Under the pieces are notes generated by a model, which worked only from the letters and a program-made list of their open reading frames with translations, was not told where the DNA came from and did no database searches. Positions 27,481 through 37,860 of a stretch of DNA of 64,000 nt are shown piece after piece. The position numbers and the translations under genes are program-made. Every line of letters starts with the position of its first letter. Position 1 is the first letter of the stretch. This DNA comes from Arthrobacter subterraneus (lineage in GTDB: Bacteria; Actinomycetota; Actinomycetes; Actinomycetales; Micrococcaceae): positions 1 to 64,000 of the forward strand of contig NZ_FNDT01000009.1 of assembly GCF_900099735.1 (NCBI RefSeq). Reading direction: 5' to 3'.

Positions 27481-28580
27481 TCGCGCTGCTGATTGCCTCA
27501 GCGTCCGCCCTTCTCCTCGCCCTCATCGGAACACCCCTGTTCATCAGGCTCCTCGTGAGCAAGAGCTACGGCCAGTTCATCCGGGACGACGGACCCACGG
27601 CGCACCACACCAAGCGCGGCACGCCCACCATGGGCGGTGCCGTGATCGTGGGCTCCGTGGTGACCGCCTACTTCGCCACGCACCTCATCATGGGCGCCGC
27701 AGGTGTTTCTGACGGTCCCACAGCCTCGGGTCTGCTGCTGCTCATGGTCACCGTCGGCATGGGCGTCGTCGGCTTCTTCGACGACTACATCAAAATCTCC
27801 AAACAGCGCAGCCTGGGTCTCAGCGCGCCGGCCAAGATCATCGGGCAGACCATGGTGGGCATATTGTTCGCCATCCTTGCGCTCAATTTCCCGGATGAGA
27901 ACGGCCGCACGCCGGCCTCCACAGCTATCTCCTTTGTGCGGGACACAGCCTTCGACCTCGCCTTTGCAGGCTCACTGGTCGGCGCGATCCTCTTCATCCT
28001 CTGGTCAAACCTGATCATCACCGCTGCCACGAACGGCGTGAACCTGGCGGACGGCCTGGACGGGCTGGCGACCGGTGCATCGGTCTTCGTCTTCGGTGCC
28101 TACATGCTGATGGGCATCTGGCAGTTCAACCAGCGCTGCGCGTCACCTGATGTCCCTGCGAACATCTGTTATGAAGTGCGCGATCCCCTGGACCTCGCGC
28201 TGATAGCCGGCGCCATGTGCGGCGCACTGGTCGGTTTCCTCTGGTGGAACACGTCACCGGCCAAGATCTTCATGGGCGATACCGGTTCGCTGGCAATCGG
28301 AGGAGCAATCGCCGGGTTCGCGATCCTCTCACGCACGCAGCTTCTCCTGGTCATCATGGCCGGGCTGTTCGTCATGATCACCCTGTCCGTCATCATCCAG
28401 GTCGGGTTCTTCAAGCTCTCCGGCGGCAAGCGGGTCTTCAAGATGGCTCCGCTGCAGCATCATTTCGAGCTCAAGGGCTGGCAGGAGGTCACCGTGGTGG
28501 TGCGCTTCTGGGTTCTCGCCGGGCTGTTCGTGGCCGTCGCGCTCGGTATCTTCTACGCTGAATGGGTTGTCCTGCTGTGA
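27477..28580 (+). CDS. mraY: Phospho-MurNAc-pentapeptide transferase MraY
   Basis: Integral membrane enzyme that transfers phospho-MurNAc-pentapeptide to undecaprenyl phosphate to make lipid I. Its 367 residues hold about ten transmembrane helices. Conserved polar loops are GPTAHHTKRGTPTMGG, the aspartate pair in GFFDDYIKISKQRSLGL, NGVNLADGLDGLATG and WWNTSPAKIFMGDTGSLAIGG, with PLQHHFELKGW near the end. GTG start overlapping the murF stop (GTGA) and a GTGA overlap into murD indicate tight coupling. Confidence 0.96.
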   Translation: MIALLIASASALLLALIGTPLFIRLLVSKSYGQFIRDDGPTAHHTKRGTPTMGGAVIVGSVVTAYFATHLIMGAAGVSDGPTASGLLLLMVTVGMGVVGFFDDYIKISKQRSLGLSAPAKIIGQTMVGILFAILALNFPDENGRTPASTAISFVRDTAFDLAFAGSLVGAILFILWSNLIITAATNGVNLADGLDGLATGASVFVFGAYMLMGIWQFNQRCASPDVPANICYEVRDPLDLALIAGAMCGALVGFLWWNTSPAKIFMGDTGSLAIGGAIAGFAILSRTQLLLVIMAGLFVMITLSVIIQVGFFKLSGGKRVFKMAPLQHHFELKGWQEVTVVVRFWVLAGLFVAVALGIFYAEWVVLL

Positions 28581-30142
28581 GCGGGGATGACCTGCGGGAC
28601 GCACATCAGCGTCTTGCGGACCTGACCTCCTGGAACGCAGACTGGGCCGGGCTGCGGGTGGTGGTGACCGGGATCGGGCTGTCGGGCTTTTCGGCCGCTG
28701 ACACCCTGATCGAACTGGGTGCGCGGGTGGTGGTCTGCGACTCCACCGACTCCGAGGAAAACCGCTCGAAAGCGGACACCCTCAGGATTGTCGGCGCAGT
28801 GGACGTGCTGCTCGGTGAAGACGCCGCAGGCACCCTGCCCCTCGTTGACGGGAAGACCCCCGAGTTGGTGGTCACCTCGCCTGGCTGGCGCCCAACCCAA
28901 CCACTGCTCTCAGCCGCCGACGCCGCGGGCGTCCCCATCTGGGGAGACGTTGAACTTGCCTGGCGGGTCCGCACCCGCGAGGGCAGGCCGACCGCTGAAT
29001 GGGTGACGATCACCGGCACCAACGGCAAGACCACCACGGTCACACTCGCCGAGTCGATGCTCCGGGCCGCCGGACTCCGCGCCATCGCGGCCGGGAACGT
29101 CGGAACCCCGATCCTTGATGCCATCCGTGACCCGCAGGGCTATGACGTCATTGCCGTCGAGCTCTCGAGCTTTCAGTTGCACTGGAGCTACAGCCTCGAG
29201 CCGCTGGCCAGCGTGTGCCTGAATCTCGCGGAGGACCACGTGGACTGGCATGGCGGCTTTGATGAGTACCGTGCAGCCAAGGCGAAGGTCTATGAGAATA
29301 CCCGCGTGGCCTGCGTCTACAACGCGGAAGATCCTGCCACCGAGCGGATGGTGGAAGAAGCAGACGTCCAGGAAGGCTGCCGGGCGATCGGTTTCACCAC
29401 CAATACGCCCGCTGTCAGCATGCTCGGCGTGGTGGATGAACTGCTGGTCGACCGGGCCTTCATAGAACAGCGCAAGGATTCGGCAGCCGAGCTGGCATCC
29501 GTCACGGACCTGGGGGAAGTGGTGCCGCGCCATCTTGTCGCGAACGCCCTTGCGGCGGCAGCCCTCGCACGGGCAGCCGGGGCCCCGCCGGCCGCGGTGC
29601 GTGAAGGCATCCGTAACTACCGGCCGTCCGGACACCGTATCGAGCTGGTGGCCGCCCGGGACGGGGTTCTGTGGATCAACGACTCCAAAGCGACCAACCC
29701 GCACGCCGCGCATGCTGCTTTGTCGTCCTTCCACAGCGTGGTCTGGATTGCCGGAGGGCTCTCCAAGGGCGTGGACTACAACGAGCTTGTGCGGAACAAC
29801 TCTTCCCGGTTCAAGGCCGCTGTACTGATCGGCCGTGACAGTTCGGATCTTGCGTCCGCTCTCCGCCGACACGCGCCGGATGTTCCGGTGATCGAGCTGG
29901 GTGCGGGTCACACTGGTAAGGACGAGTTGCCGTCCCAGCACTCGGGGTCAGACGGCGTCCAGGCCATGCGCGCGGCAGTAACCGAAGCGCTGCGCATCGC
30001 CGCGGACGGCGACACTGTGCTCATGGCGCCGGCGGCAGCGTCGATGGACCAGTTTCCTTCCTATGCCCATCGCGGCGCCGCCTTCATCGAGGCGGTCCGC
30101 GGGATTGTGGAGGGGCAGGGATTCACCGCTAAGGAGTTGTAA
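28577..30142 (+). CDS. murD: UDP-MurNAc-L-alanine:D-glutamate ligase MurD
   Basis: Adds D-glutamate to UDP-MurNAc-L-alanine. It has 521 residues from the chosen start, somewhat longer than the usual 440-480 because of an N-terminal lead and inserts. Motifs: VVTGIGLSGFSAADTL (UDP-binding domain), ITGTNGKTTTVTLAE (ATP loop), NLAEDHVDWHGGFDEY, the HRIELV segment and NDSKATNPHAA. I chose the GTG that overlaps the mraY stop as GTGA, like neighbouring junctions; ATG 28562, inside mraY, is an alternative. The stop TAA shares a base with the ftsW ATG. Confidence 0.93.
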   Translation: MSGDDLRDAHQRLADLTSWNADWAGLRVVVTGIGLSGFSAADTLIELGARVVVCDSTDSEENRSKADTLRIVGAVDVLLGEDAAGTLPLVDGKTPELVVTSPGWRPTQPLLSAADAAGVPIWGDVELAWRVRTREGRPTAEWVTITGTNGKTTTVTLAESMLRAAGLRAIAAGNVGTPILDAIRDPQGYDVIAVELSSFQLHWSYSLEPLASVCLNLAEDHVDWHGGFDEYRAAKAKVYENTRVACVYNAEDPATERMVEEADVQEGCRAIGFTTNTPAVSMLGVVDELLVDRAFIEQRKDSAAELASVTDLGEVVPRHLVANALAAAALARAAGAPPAAVREGIRNYRPSGHRIELVAARDGVLWINDSKATNPHAAHAALSSFHSVVWIAGGLSKGVDYNELVRNNSSRFKAAVLIGRDSSDLASALRRHAPDVPVIELGAGHTGKDELPSQHSGSDGVQAMRAAVTEALRIAADGDTVLMAPAAASMDQFPSYAHRGAAFIEAVRGIVEGQGFTAKEL

Positions 30143-31503
30143 TGGTCAGCACGCCTACCCGGCCGTCCCGCCGGAAGCCGGCGGTGCGGCAGCACTCCAG
30201 CGGAACCAGCACGGCGCAGCGGTCCTCACCTGCCGCGCCGGCGGCCGCGGACGCCGTTCCGCGCCCCGAAGGGAAAGGTGCCCTCGGCGCGTTCGCGCGG
30301 ATGTGGCGCTTTCTTGAGGGCTCGGACCGGCAGACCAGCGGCTCAAGCTATTACATGATTCTTGGAGCCACGCTGGCACTGACCGCGATCGGGCTCATGA
30401 TGGTGCTTTCGGCGTCGTCCGTCGAGTCGATCGCCAATGCGGCGTCCACGGTGGAGCCCACTGACGAAGGCGCAATCGTCTTCGACTTTTTCTTCAAGCA
30501 AAGCGTGTACGCGGTGCTCGGTGTGGCCCTCATGCTCGGGCTGTCGAGATTGGGCCCCCGGGTCTTTAAATTCCTGGCATGGCCCGGACTGGGAGTCGCC
30601 ATCGTTCTGCTGGTGCTGGTGCTGCTCATCGGCGAGAACATCAACGGCAACCAGAACTGGATCCGCATCGGCAACCAGTCCCTGCAGCCGTCGGAGCCGG
30701 CAAAGCTCGCCCTGGCCCTGTGGTGCGCCACCGTGCTTGAGCGCAAGCGTGGACTCATCCGGGACTGGAAACACGCCCTCGTCCCTGTGGCGCCGCTCGG
30801 CGGGATCATCCTCCTGCTCGTCATGCTCGGCGGTGACCTCGGAACGGCGATCATTCTCGGCATGATCATGGGTGCGGCGCTCTTCTTCGCGGGTGCGCCC
30901 ATCAAGATGTTCACCATCGCCGGTCTTGTGGGGATCGCGGGAGCGTTCGGCGCAATCCTGCTCAACAGCACCCGGAGCACCCGCATTGAAGCGTGGCTGC
31001 GACTGAACTGCGACTCCGCCTCCGACCCCTGCTTCCAATCCAACCAGGGCCTGTTCGCCCTGGCGTCGGGCGGATGGTGGGGCGTCGGCATCGGACAGAG
31101 CCGGCAGAAGTGGAACTGGATACCCGAAGCACACAACGACTTCATCTTCGCGATCATCGGTGAGGAATTCGGTCTGATCGGCACCCTTGTGGTGATTGCA
31201 CTGTTCGGCATCCTGGCCGTGGCCACCCTGCGCGTAGCCCGCCGTTACACCGACCCGTTTGTCCGTATCCTCATGGGATCCATCCTCGTGTGGCTGATCG
31301 GACAGGCCTTCGTGAACATCGGTATGGTCACCGGTGTCCTGCCGGTCATCGGCGTGCCGCTGCCGTTTATCTCCTACGGCGGTTCGGCGCTCACCTTCAC
31401 CCTTGCCGCCGTCGGGGTGCTCCTTGCGTTTGCCCGGCGGATGCCGCCGGCGGCACAGGGGACAGCCTTATCCGCAAATCCCGTCTCCGCGAAAACCAAG
31501 TGA
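30142..31503 (+). CDS. ftsW: Septal peptidoglycan glycosyltransferase FtsW (SEDS)
   Basis: SEDS-family polymerase working with FtsI at the septum, 453 residues. A basic cytoplasmic N-terminus of about 65 residues ([11 protein letters not shown]) precedes about ten transmembrane helices. Family signatures include [33 protein letters not shown], the large extracytoplasmic loop with ARGG-like [18 protein letters not shown] and [19 protein letters not shown], and the C-terminal [13 protein letters not shown]. The 1-nt overlap TAATG with murD and GTGA overlap with murG show coupling. Confidence 0.95.
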   Translation: MVSTPTRPSRRKPAVRQHSSGTSTAQRSSPAAPAAADAVPRPEGKGALGAFARMWRFLEGSDRQTSGSSYYMILGATLALTAIGLMMVLSASSVESIANAASTVEPTDEGAIVFDFFFKQSVYAVLGVALMLGLSRLGPRVFKFLAWPGLGVAIVLLVLVLLIGENINGNQNWIRIGNQSLQPSEPAKLALALWCATVLERKRGLIRDWKHALVPVAPLGGIILLLVMLGGDLGTAIILGMIMGAALFFAGAPIKMFTIAGLVGIAGAFGAILLNSTRSTRIEAWLRLNCDSASDPCFQSNQGLFALASGGWWGVGIGQSRQKWNWIPEAHNDFIFAIIGEEFGLIGTLVVIALFGILAVATLRVARRYTDPFVRILMGSILVWLIGQAFVNIGMVTGVLPVIGVPLPFISYGGSALTFTLAAVGVLLAFARRMPPAAQGTALSANPVSAKTK

Positions 31504-32636
31504 AAGATCAAGAGAGCCCATTGACTGAATCCTCTTCCCTGTCGGTCGTCCTTGCCGGCGGAGGCACCGCAGGGCACATCAGCCCCCTCCTGGCCATTGC
31601 CCGTGCCCTGGTCGATACCCGCCCTGACGCCCGGGTGGTAGCTGTGGGGACGGCCGCCGGGATGGAGATCCGCCTGGTCCCGGCAGCAGGATTCCGGCTC
31701 GAAACCATCGAGCGGGTTCCCATGCCGCGAAGCCTGTCCGTGGACCTTTTCAAACTTCCGGTACGCCTGGTCCGCGCCGTCCGGCAGGCACTCAGAATCA
31801 TCGACGGCGCCGCTGCCGACGTCGTGGTCGGGGTCGGGGGCTACGTCTCCACCCCGCTGTATCTCGCCGCGTGGATCCGCCGAGTGCCCGTGGTCATCCA
31901 TGAGGCCAACGCCCGGCCCGGGCTCGCGAACCGACTGGGAGCCCGCATTGCCCGGACCGTAGCCGTAGCCTTCCGGGACACCGGGCTGCCGGGGGAGCAG
32001 TGGGTCGGTATGCCCATGCGGCCGGAGATCTCCACCCTCGACCGTGCTGCGGCGCGCAGGGACGCGCGGACGGCGCTGGGCCTGGACCCGGATCTGGCAA
32101 CGCTCATTGTGACCGGCGGCTCCTCCGGCGCGGCCAGCATCAACCGTGCAGTGGCAGCGGCGGCACCCAGGATCGCCGACACCGGAGCGCAGGTGCAGGT
32201 GCTTCACATCACCGGGCGCGGCAAGCAGGCGAGGGCGGCGGACGGTGGGCTGCTGGCAGCCACCGGTTACCGGCAGGTCGAGTATGTGGACGGCATGGAG
32301 AAGGTGTACGCCGCCGCCGATCTGCTGCTTGCCCGGGCCGGCGCCGCGACGGTCAGCGAGGTCGCGGCGGTCGGGTTGCCGGCTGTTTTCGCGCCCCTGC
32401 CGCACGGCAACGGCGAGCAGCGGAGGAATGCAGCAGAACTGGTTGACGCCGGCGCCGCGATCATGGTCGAGGATGGGCAGCTGACCGCTGACTGGCTCCT
32501 CGCAGAAGTCATTCCCCTGCTGCAGGACGCCGGGCGCCTCCGGAAGATGTCCCTGGCCACGGTGTCGCTCGGCGTGCGCGACGCAGATGAGCGCATGGCG
32601 AACCTGATTATCGATGCAGCCGGAGGCCGCTCATGA
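31500..32636 (+). CDS. murG: UDP-GlcNAc:lipid I N-acetylglucosaminyltransferase MurG
   Basis: Peripheral membrane GT-B enzyme making lipid II from lipid I. It has 378 residues from GTG 31500. The N-terminal glycine-rich loop [17 protein letters not shown], the [12 protein letters not shown] block, [11 protein letters not shown] and the C-terminal donor-binding [28 protein letters not shown] are all present. The GTG shares GTGA with the ftsW stop. A TTG at 31521, after AAGAGAG, would give [14 protein letters not shown] and is an equally reasonable start. The stop overlaps the murC start as ATGA. Confidence 0.94.
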   Translation: MKDQESPLTESSSLSVVLAGGGTAGHISPLLAIARALVDTRPDARVVAVGTAAGMEIRLVPAAGFRLETIERVPMPRSLSVDLFKLPVRLVRAVRQALRIIDGAAADVVVGVGGYVSTPLYLAAWIRRVPVVIHEANARPGLANRLGARIARTVAVAFRDTGLPGEQWVGMPMRPEISTLDRAAARRDARTALGLDPDLATLIVTGGSSGAASINRAVAAAAPRIADTGAQVQVLHITGRGKQARAADGGLLAATGYRQVEYVDGMEKVYAAADLLLARAGAATVSEVAAVGLPAVFAPLPHGNGEQRRNAAELVDAGAAIMVEDGQLTADWLLAEVIPLLQDAGRLRKMSLATVSLGVRDADERMANLIIDAAGGRS

Positions 32637-34036
32637 GTACAGCCGTTGAAAATCTCGGCAGGGTCCATTTCATCGGTCTCGGCGGCGCCGGGATGTCCGC
32701 GGTGGCCCGTGTGCTCCTTGGCCGCGGCGCAGCCGTTTCCGGTTCGGATGCAGCGGACTCGCGCGGCCTGCAGTCACTGGCCGCCCTCGGAGCGGACGTG
32801 CACGTCGGCCACGACCCCAGGAACCTGGGGTCCGCGGACACCGTGGTGGTCTCCAGTGCGATCCGCGATACCAACCCGGAACTGGTCGCTGCGAAGGAAC
32901 GGGGTCTGCGTATCCTCCACCGCTCGGAAGCTCTTGCAGCAGCGATGGACGGACGCCTGGTGGTCGCCGTTGCAGGCACGCATGGAAAAACGACGACGAC
33001 GGCGATGATCACGGTCATGCTGCAGGCTGCAGGGGCCAGTCCATCGTTTGCCATCGGAGGGGATGTTGCGGCGCTGGGTGTTAACGCCGAATGGACGGAG
33101 GGGAGTGTCTTCGTGGCTGAGGCGGACGAGTCCGACGGCTCATTCCTCAACTACCGTCCCCGCATCGGCGTAGTCACCAATGTGGAGGCCGACCATCTTG
33201 ACCACTACGGGTCTGCTGAAGCCGTCTTCGACTCCTTCGACCGCTTTGCGGCCCTGCTGCCCGCAGAGGACGGCGTGCTGGTCGCGTGCCACGATGACGA
33301 CGGCGCCAAGGCCCTGGCGGACCGGACCGCCGGGGCGAGACGGGTGCGCACGTATGGCTACACCGCGGGCGCCGACGTCCGGATCAGTGACACCCGTTCG
33401 GTGGGCAGCACGTCAAACAGCATTCTCTCCTTCTCGGTCGACGGACTGGACAGCCAGCAGGAACTTCAGCTGGCGGTGCCCGGTCGGCACAATGTCCTGA
33501 ACGCGGCCGCGGCTTTTGCCGTAGGCCTTGAGCTGGGAGTCGATCCGGCAGCCGCCGCCGCCGGGCTCGCCTCGTTCTCCGGTGCGGCCCGGCGGTTCGA
33601 GGCAAAGGGCGAGGGTTCCGGCGTCCGGGTTTTTGACGACTACGCCCACCACCCCACCGAGGTCGCGGCAGCCCTGAACGCCGCACGGACGGTTGCGGGC
33701 CAGTACGCGGTGCACGTGGTATTCCAGCCGCACCTGTTCTCGCGGACACGGGAGTTTGCTGCTGAGTTCGCCGCCGCGCTGTCCCTGGCCGACACGGTCC
33801 GCGTCCTGGACATCTATGCTGCGCGCGAGGACCCGGTGGAGGGCGTCACGAGCCGGCTGATCAGCGATCGGCTCACCACCGACGGAGGGTATGCGCCGGA
33901 CGTCGATGAAGCGCTGCAGTCGGTTGTCGATTCCGCCCGGCGCGGGGACATCATCCTGACCGTGGGCGCAGGGGACGTCACCCGTCTCGGTCCGAGGATT
34001 GTCGGGCTCCTGGCCCGGAAGGAGGGAGTGCGGTGA
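32633..34036 (+). CDS. murC: UDP-MurNAc:L-alanine ligase MurC
   Basis: First Mur ligase, joining L-alanine to UDP-MurNAc, 467 residues. Motifs: [33 protein letters not shown] (ATP loop), [38 protein letters not shown] and the [15 protein letters not shown] block with QPHLFSRT. In other bacteria MurC acts before MurD, so gene order does not follow pathway order. It is coupled by ATGA to murG and by GTGA to ftsQ. Confidence 0.95.
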   Translation: MSTAVENLGRVHFIGLGGAGMSAVARVLLGRGAAVSGSDAADSRGLQSLAALGADVHVGHDPRNLGSADTVVVSSAIRDTNPELVAAKERGLRILHRSEALAAAMDGRLVVAVAGTHGKTTTTAMITVMLQAAGASPSFAIGGDVAALGVNAEWTEGSVFVAEADESDGSFLNYRPRIGVVTNVEADHLDHYGSAEAVFDSFDRFAALLPAEDGVLVACHDDDGAKALADRTAGARRVRTYGYTAGADVRISDTRSVGSTSNSILSFSVDGLDSQQELQLAVPGRHNVLNAAAAFAVGLELGVDPAAAAAGLASFSGAARRFEAKGEGSGVRVFDDYAHHPTEVAAALNAARTVAGQYAVHVVFQPHLFSRTREFAAEFAAALSLADTVRVLDIYAAREDPVEGVTSRLISDRLTTDGGYAPDVDEALQSVVDSARRGDIILTVGAGDVTRLGPRIVGLLARKEGVR

Positions 34037-34932
34037 CACCGCGCCGTCCGCGCAAGCCGGGGATGCCCGGAAAACAGTCACCCCTGGCTCCAGTCGAGAC
34101 GATCACCGCTGAGAAGAACCTGCCGTCCGAGCCCCCGGCCGGACCACAGGAGGACCGGGTCACCGCCTCCAGGGAAGCTCCGATAGCGCTGCTCGAGCGC
34201 GATCACGACGCCGCCACTGTCATCGCGTTCCCGGAGCCGCCGGGCCGCCGTCGAAGGAAATGGTGGCTGGCAGGCATCATTGGAACCGTTGCGCTTGTTG
34301 CGGGACTGATTGCCTACCTGGTGTTCTCACCCGCGCTGGCGGTACGGACGCTTGACGTGCAGGGAAACCAGCTGGTCCCGGAGGACCAGATTACCGCTGC
34401 GCTGGCCCCCCTCCTCGGCACCTCACTGACCCGGATCGGCGATGATGACGTCCGCGTGCTCCTCGATGGATTTCCTCCGGTCAAGGATGTCTCCGTGGCA
34501 GCGGCACCGCCGTCGACGCTCAGTGTGACCGTGATCGAGCGGACGCCGGTCGCGGTTCTGGAGAGTGACGGGAAGTTCATACTCATCGACGCGGAGGGCA
34601 GGCAGCTGACTACCGTGGCCGACCGGGAATCCGCTGCGCTTCCGCTCATTGACGGTGGCACAAACGCCGTGAACAGCGAGGTTTTTTCGTCGATCGCGGA
34701 CGTGCTTGCCGCCCTTCCCGCGGATATCAGGAAGCGTCTGGTGCACGCCTCTGCGGGCTCCATTGATTCGGTCGAGCTGAAACTGACGGACGGAAAGACC
34801 ATCTTCTGGGGCAGCGCCGAGGAAAATGCCGAGAAGTCGCGGGTTATCGGGGCACTCCTGACCATCCCGGAGCAGGATCCGCCGGTAAAGGTCTATGACG
34901 TCAGCACACCATCACGACCGGTAACCCGGTGA
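34033..34932 (+). CDS. ftsQ: Divisome protein FtsQ (POTRA domain)
   Basis: Bitopic division protein of 299 residues. The cytoplasmic N-terminus of about 75 residues is basic and Pro-rich. One transmembrane helix (about 77-98, WWLAGIIGTVALVAGL) precedes an extracytoplasmic POTRA domain beginning VRTLDVQGNQLVPEDQI, then the FtsQ-type beta domain (RTPVAVLESDGKFILIDAEG). It links FtsL/FtsB to the late divisome. It is the last gene of the tightly overlapping block; 182 nt of regulatory DNA separate it from ftsZ. Confidence 0.92.
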   Translation: MTPRRPRKPGMPGKQSPLAPVETITAEKNLPSEPPAGPQEDRVTASREAPIALLERDHDAATVIAFPEPPGRRRRKWWLAGIIGTVALVAGLIAYLVFSPALAVRTLDVQGNQLVPEDQITAALAPLLGTSLTRIGDDDVRVLLDGFPPVKDVSVAAAPPSTLSVTVIERTPVAVLESDGKFILIDAEGRQLTTVADRESAALPLIDGGTNAVNSEVFSSIADVLAALPADIRKRLVHASAGSIDSVELKLTDGKTIFWGSAEENAEKSRVIGALLTIPEQDPPVKVYDVSTPSRPVTR

Positions 34933-35017
34933 AGTTTTCCGACACGCTGGCTTGGTGATTGCATGCCGGTGACCATGCACCTAGCGTCTCAGTAAGAAAC
35001 TACTTGACATAACATTA

Positions 35018-35056
35018 ACTTTCAAGTTGAAGGTGAATGTTTGTCAGGTTGAAGGT
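35018..35056 (+). promoter_or_regulatory. ftsZ upstream palindrome and direct repeat
   Basis: ACTTTCAA-G-TTGAAGGT (35018-35034) is an imperfect dyad with 7 of 8 pairs. The nonamer GTTGAAGGT inside it (35026-35034) recurs exactly at 35048-35056, 22 nt on, about two helical turns. TTGACA lies just upstream at 35004-35009 but has no well-spaced -10 partner. TAACTT (35016-35021) is a possible -10. The binding factor is unknown. Confidence 0.45.
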
Positions 35057-35114
35057 TGGAACCCCCAGCCCATAAGACCCAACCAGCGCACAGATCGAAC
35101 AAGGGACACAGGAC

Positions 35115-36323
35115 GTGGCAGCACCGCAGAATTACTTGGCCGTCATCAAGGTCGTCGGCATCGGCGGCGGTGGCGTGAACGCCGTCAACCGAATGATCGA
35201 GGTTGGCCTGCGCGGCGTGGAGTTCATCGCCATCAACACAGATGCGCAGGCACTGCTCATGAGCGATGCCGATGTGAAACTCGACGTCGGCCGTGAGCTT
35301 ACCCGTGGCCTGGGCGCCGGCGCGGACCCCGAGGTTGGCCGTAAGGCGGCCGAAGACCACGCCGAGGAAATCGAGGAAGTAATCCGCGGCGCAGACATGG
35401 TCTTCGTGACAGCCGGTGAAGGTGGCGGCACCGGCACCGGCGGTGCGCCGGTCGTCGCGCGGATCGCGCGTTCGCTCGGAGCCCTCACCATCGGTGTTGT
35501 GACCAGGCCCTTCACCTTCGAGGGCCGTCGTCGTTCCAATCAGGCGGAAACGGGCATCGATACGCTGCGGGACGAGGTGGACACCCTGATCGTTATCCCG
35601 AATGACCGCCTGCTGTCCATCAGCGACCGCAACGTGTCCATGCTGGACGCGTTCCGTTCAGCGGATCAGGTGCTGCTCTCGGGTGTCCAGGGCATCACCG
35701 ACCTCATCACTACCCCGGGCCTGATCAACCTCGACTTCGCTGACGTCAAGTCAGTCATGCAGGGTGCGGGCTCGGCTCTCATGGGTATCGGATCGGCGCG
35801 CGGTGAAGACCGCGCCGTGAAGGCTGCCGAACTGGCCATCGCTTCGCCCCTCCTCGAAGCCTCTATCGACGGCGCCCACGGCGTCCTCCTCTCCATTCAG
35901 GGCGGTTCGGATCTCGGCCTGTTCGAGATCAACGAGGCTGCGCGGCTGGTGCAGGAGGTTGCGCACCCCGAGGCAAACATCATCTTCGGTGCGGTGATCG
36001 ATGACGCGCTCGGAGACGAGGCACGTGTGACAGTCATCGCGGCTGGTTTCGACCAGGTGGATGCCACCTCGCAGCCGGCGTCTCCTGCAGCCAAGCCCGC
36101 ATCTGCTCCCGCTATCGGACGCGAGCATGCGCCGGCAGCGGCCCCGCAGACCGTTGCCGCCGGTGCGGGTGCCGGCTACGGGTCGTGGTCACACTCGTCC
36201 AACGGACGAGGCAACGACGTGCCCGGCGACGCTGGATTCGACGTCGACCTTCCGGCTGTTGTCGAACCGGATTACTCCACCGGGCGCTCCGATGATCTGG
36301 ACGTTCCCGACTTCCTGAAGTAA
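35115..36323 (+). CDS. ftsZ: Cell division GTPase FtsZ
   Basis: Tubulin homologue that polymerises into the Z-ring, 402 residues. The GTP-binding motifs are [15 protein letters not shown] near the N-terminus and the tubulin signature [13 protein letters not shown] near residues 103-115. The T7 synergy loop region follows ([22 protein letters not shown]). A disordered Ala/Pro/Gly linker (about 318-385) leads to the conserved C-terminal peptide [10 protein letters not shown], which binds SepF and other partners. GTG start. The upstream region carries a dyad and a repeated nonamer that may control this gene separately from the dcw operon. Confidence 0.97.
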   Translation: MAAPQNYLAVIKVVGIGGGGVNAVNRMIEVGLRGVEFIAINTDAQALLMSDADVKLDVGRELTRGLGAGADPEVGRKAAEDHAEEIEEVIRGADMVFVTAGEGGGTGTGGAPVVARIARSLGALTIGVVTRPFTFEGRRRSNQAETGIDTLRDEVDTLIVIPNDRLLSISDRNVSMLDAFRSADQVLLSGVQGITDLITTPGLINLDFADVKSVMQGAGSALMGIGSARGEDRAVKAAELAIASPLLEASIDGAHGVLLSIQGGSDLGLFEINEAARLVQEVAHPEANIIFGAVIDDALGDEARVTVIAAGFDQVDATSQPASPAAKPASAPAIGREHAPAAAPQTVAAGAGAGYGSWSHSSNGRGNDVPGDAGFDVDLPAVVEPDYSTGRSDDLDVPDFLK

Positions 36324-36326
36324 AGG

Positions 36327-37043
36327 GTGTTTTTCTGGAAGTCGGAGGTGGCGCCCGGCATCCGGGTCGCCTTCACCGACCGCGGCGCGGGGAACCTCGC
36401 GCTGCGCGTCGGAGACCACCCGGATGCTGCCGCACGTTCCAGGCGCGCACTCGAGTCAGAATTGGGAATTGCACCCGGCTCCCTGCACTTCATGAACCAG
36501 ACCCACTCGACTGTGGTCGCGGAGGCCGGAACCGGCGGTGTACCCGACGCTGATGCCCTTATGAGTCCAACGGGGCAGGATGCGCTGGCGGTGCTTGTGG
36601 CTGATTGTGTTCCCGTGGTTCTCGTTGGTTCGACCGTCCGCGGTGGCGCGGTCACAGCTGTGGTCCATGCCGGGCGGAAGGGAGTCGAGGGCAACATCGC
36701 GGGGCGCACCGTCGATGCGTTGCGGAAGCGCGGCGCTGCATCGGTCTCAGCATGGATAGGACCGTCCGTCTGCGGGCGGTGCTACGAGGTCCCCGAGGAT
36801 ATGCGGGAGACGGTGTCCCGGACTGTTCCACCTGCCCGCAGTGTCACCTCCTGGGGTTCCCCCGCGCTTGATCTGCCGGCCGGAGTCCGGGGGCAGCTGG
36901 AAGAAGCGGGAGCTGACGTGCAGGAGCTGGGCGCCGGTGGAAACCTCTGCACCCTTGAGAACAACCAGCTGTTCTCGCATCGTGCGGTGGGCCAGGGCAG
37001 GCCGGTGGGCCGGCTCGCCGGACTGGTGTGGCAGGATGCCTGA
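36327..37043 (+). CDS. pgeF: Peptidoglycan editing factor PgeF/YfiH family (polyphenol oxidase fold)
   Basis: The protein has 238 residues, 3 nt after ftsZ. The family's metal-binding residues are visible: His in MNQTHSTVV, Cys in VLVADCVPVVL and His in VVHAGRKGVEGN. Members were called laccase-like; E. coli YfiH removes peptidoglycan precursors carrying L-Ser in place of L-Ala, and mammalian FAMIN is a purine enzyme. The conserved location after ftsZ in actinobacteria supports a cell-wall role but does not prove it. GTG start with little room for a Shine-Dalgarno. The 3' end overlaps yggS by 8 nt. Confidence 0.88.
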   Translation: MFFWKSEVAPGIRVAFTDRGAGNLALRVGDHPDAAARSRRALESELGIAPGSLHFMNQTHSTVVAEAGTGGVPDADALMSPTGQDALAVLVADCVPVVLVGSTVRGGAVTAVVHAGRKGVEGNIAGRTVDALRKRGAASVSAWIGPSVCGRCYEVPEDMRETVSRTVPPARSVTSWGSPALDLPAGVRGQLEEAGADVQELGAGGNLCTLENNQLFSHRAVGQGRPVGRLAGLVWQDA

Positions 37044-37785
37044 CACGGGCGCCAGGCGCGCTGAACTCGAAGACAACCTGCGCAGGGTCAACAGCCGGAT
37101 CGATGAGGCTCTTGCGGCATGCGGCCGCAGCGAGAGGCCGACGCTGATTGTCGTCACCAAGTTCTTTCCGCCGTCCGACGTCGCGTTGCTGTCCCGACTC
37201 GGGGTGCGGGACGTGGGCGAGAACCGGGACCAGGAAGCCGCGGCGAAGGCCGAAGCTGTTGCTGATCCGCAGCTGCGCTGGCACTTCGTCGGCCAGCTGC
37301 AGACCAATAAGGCCAAATCGGTTGTCAATTACGCGCATACGGTCCACTCTGTCGACCGCATCCCCCTGGTCAACGCACTCGAGAAAGCGATGGCCCGCCG
37401 TCACGAACAGTCCGGACCGGCAGGGGAGTCGGAGGCAGCGGGCGGTAGGGCCGTCCTCGATTGTTATGTCCAGCTGAACCTGGCGCCCGAGGACAACGGA
37501 CGCGGAGGCGTGAGCCCTGCGGATGTACTCGAAGTTGCCGCCGCGGTTCACGACGCGGAACACCTGCAGTTGAAGGGAGTGATGGCTGTGGCACCGCTCG
37601 GAGGAGACCCGCAGGAAGCCTTCGGCAGGCTTGCGGAGATCTCGGCCGACGTCGTCCACCGTTACCCCGGAGCGACGGGCATTTCCGCCGGGATGAGCGG
37701 TGATCTTGAACAGGCAATCGCCGCCGGTGCGACACACCTGCGCGTCGGCTCAGATGTGCTCGGCGCCCGCCCTCCGGTGGGGTAG
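37036..37785 (+). CDS. YggS/PROSC-family pyridoxal phosphate homeostasis protein
   Basis: PLP-binding alanine racemase-fold protein of 249 residues, without known catalysis; it buffers pyridoxal phosphate. The PLP lysine is in LIVVTKFFPPSDV. Downstream are the family blocks VGENRDQEAAAKAE, WHFVGQLQTNKAKSVV and GISAGMSGDLEQAIAAGATHLRVGSDVLG. The frame runs further upstream, but ATG 37036 gives the family-typical N-terminus and overlaps pgeF by 8 nt. The position between pgeF and sepF is the same in M. tuberculosis (Rv2148c, as I recall). Confidence 0.92.
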   Translation: MPDTGARRAELEDNLRRVNSRIDEALAACGRSERPTLIVVTKFFPPSDVALLSRLGVRDVGENRDQEAAAKAEAVADPQLRWHFVGQLQTNKAKSVVNYAHTVHSVDRIPLVNALEKAMARRHEQSGPAGESEAAGGRAVLDCYVQLNLAPEDNGRGGVSPADVLEVAAAVHDAEHLQLKGVMAVAPLGGDPQEAFGRLAEISADVVHRYPGATGISAGMSGDLEQAIAAGATHLRVGSDVLGARPPVG

Positions 37786-37860
37786 CGTCAACGCTGTAAC
37801 CGCGGGCGTCCTGAGGCGTCCTGGACAATCTTGCATGACGAAGGAATGACAGGAGCTACC

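Noticed and set aside
35004-35009. Perfect TTGACA as a -35 for ftsZ
   Set aside because: No -10-like hexamer occurs 16-19 nt downstream, so I list the repeats but not a full promoter.
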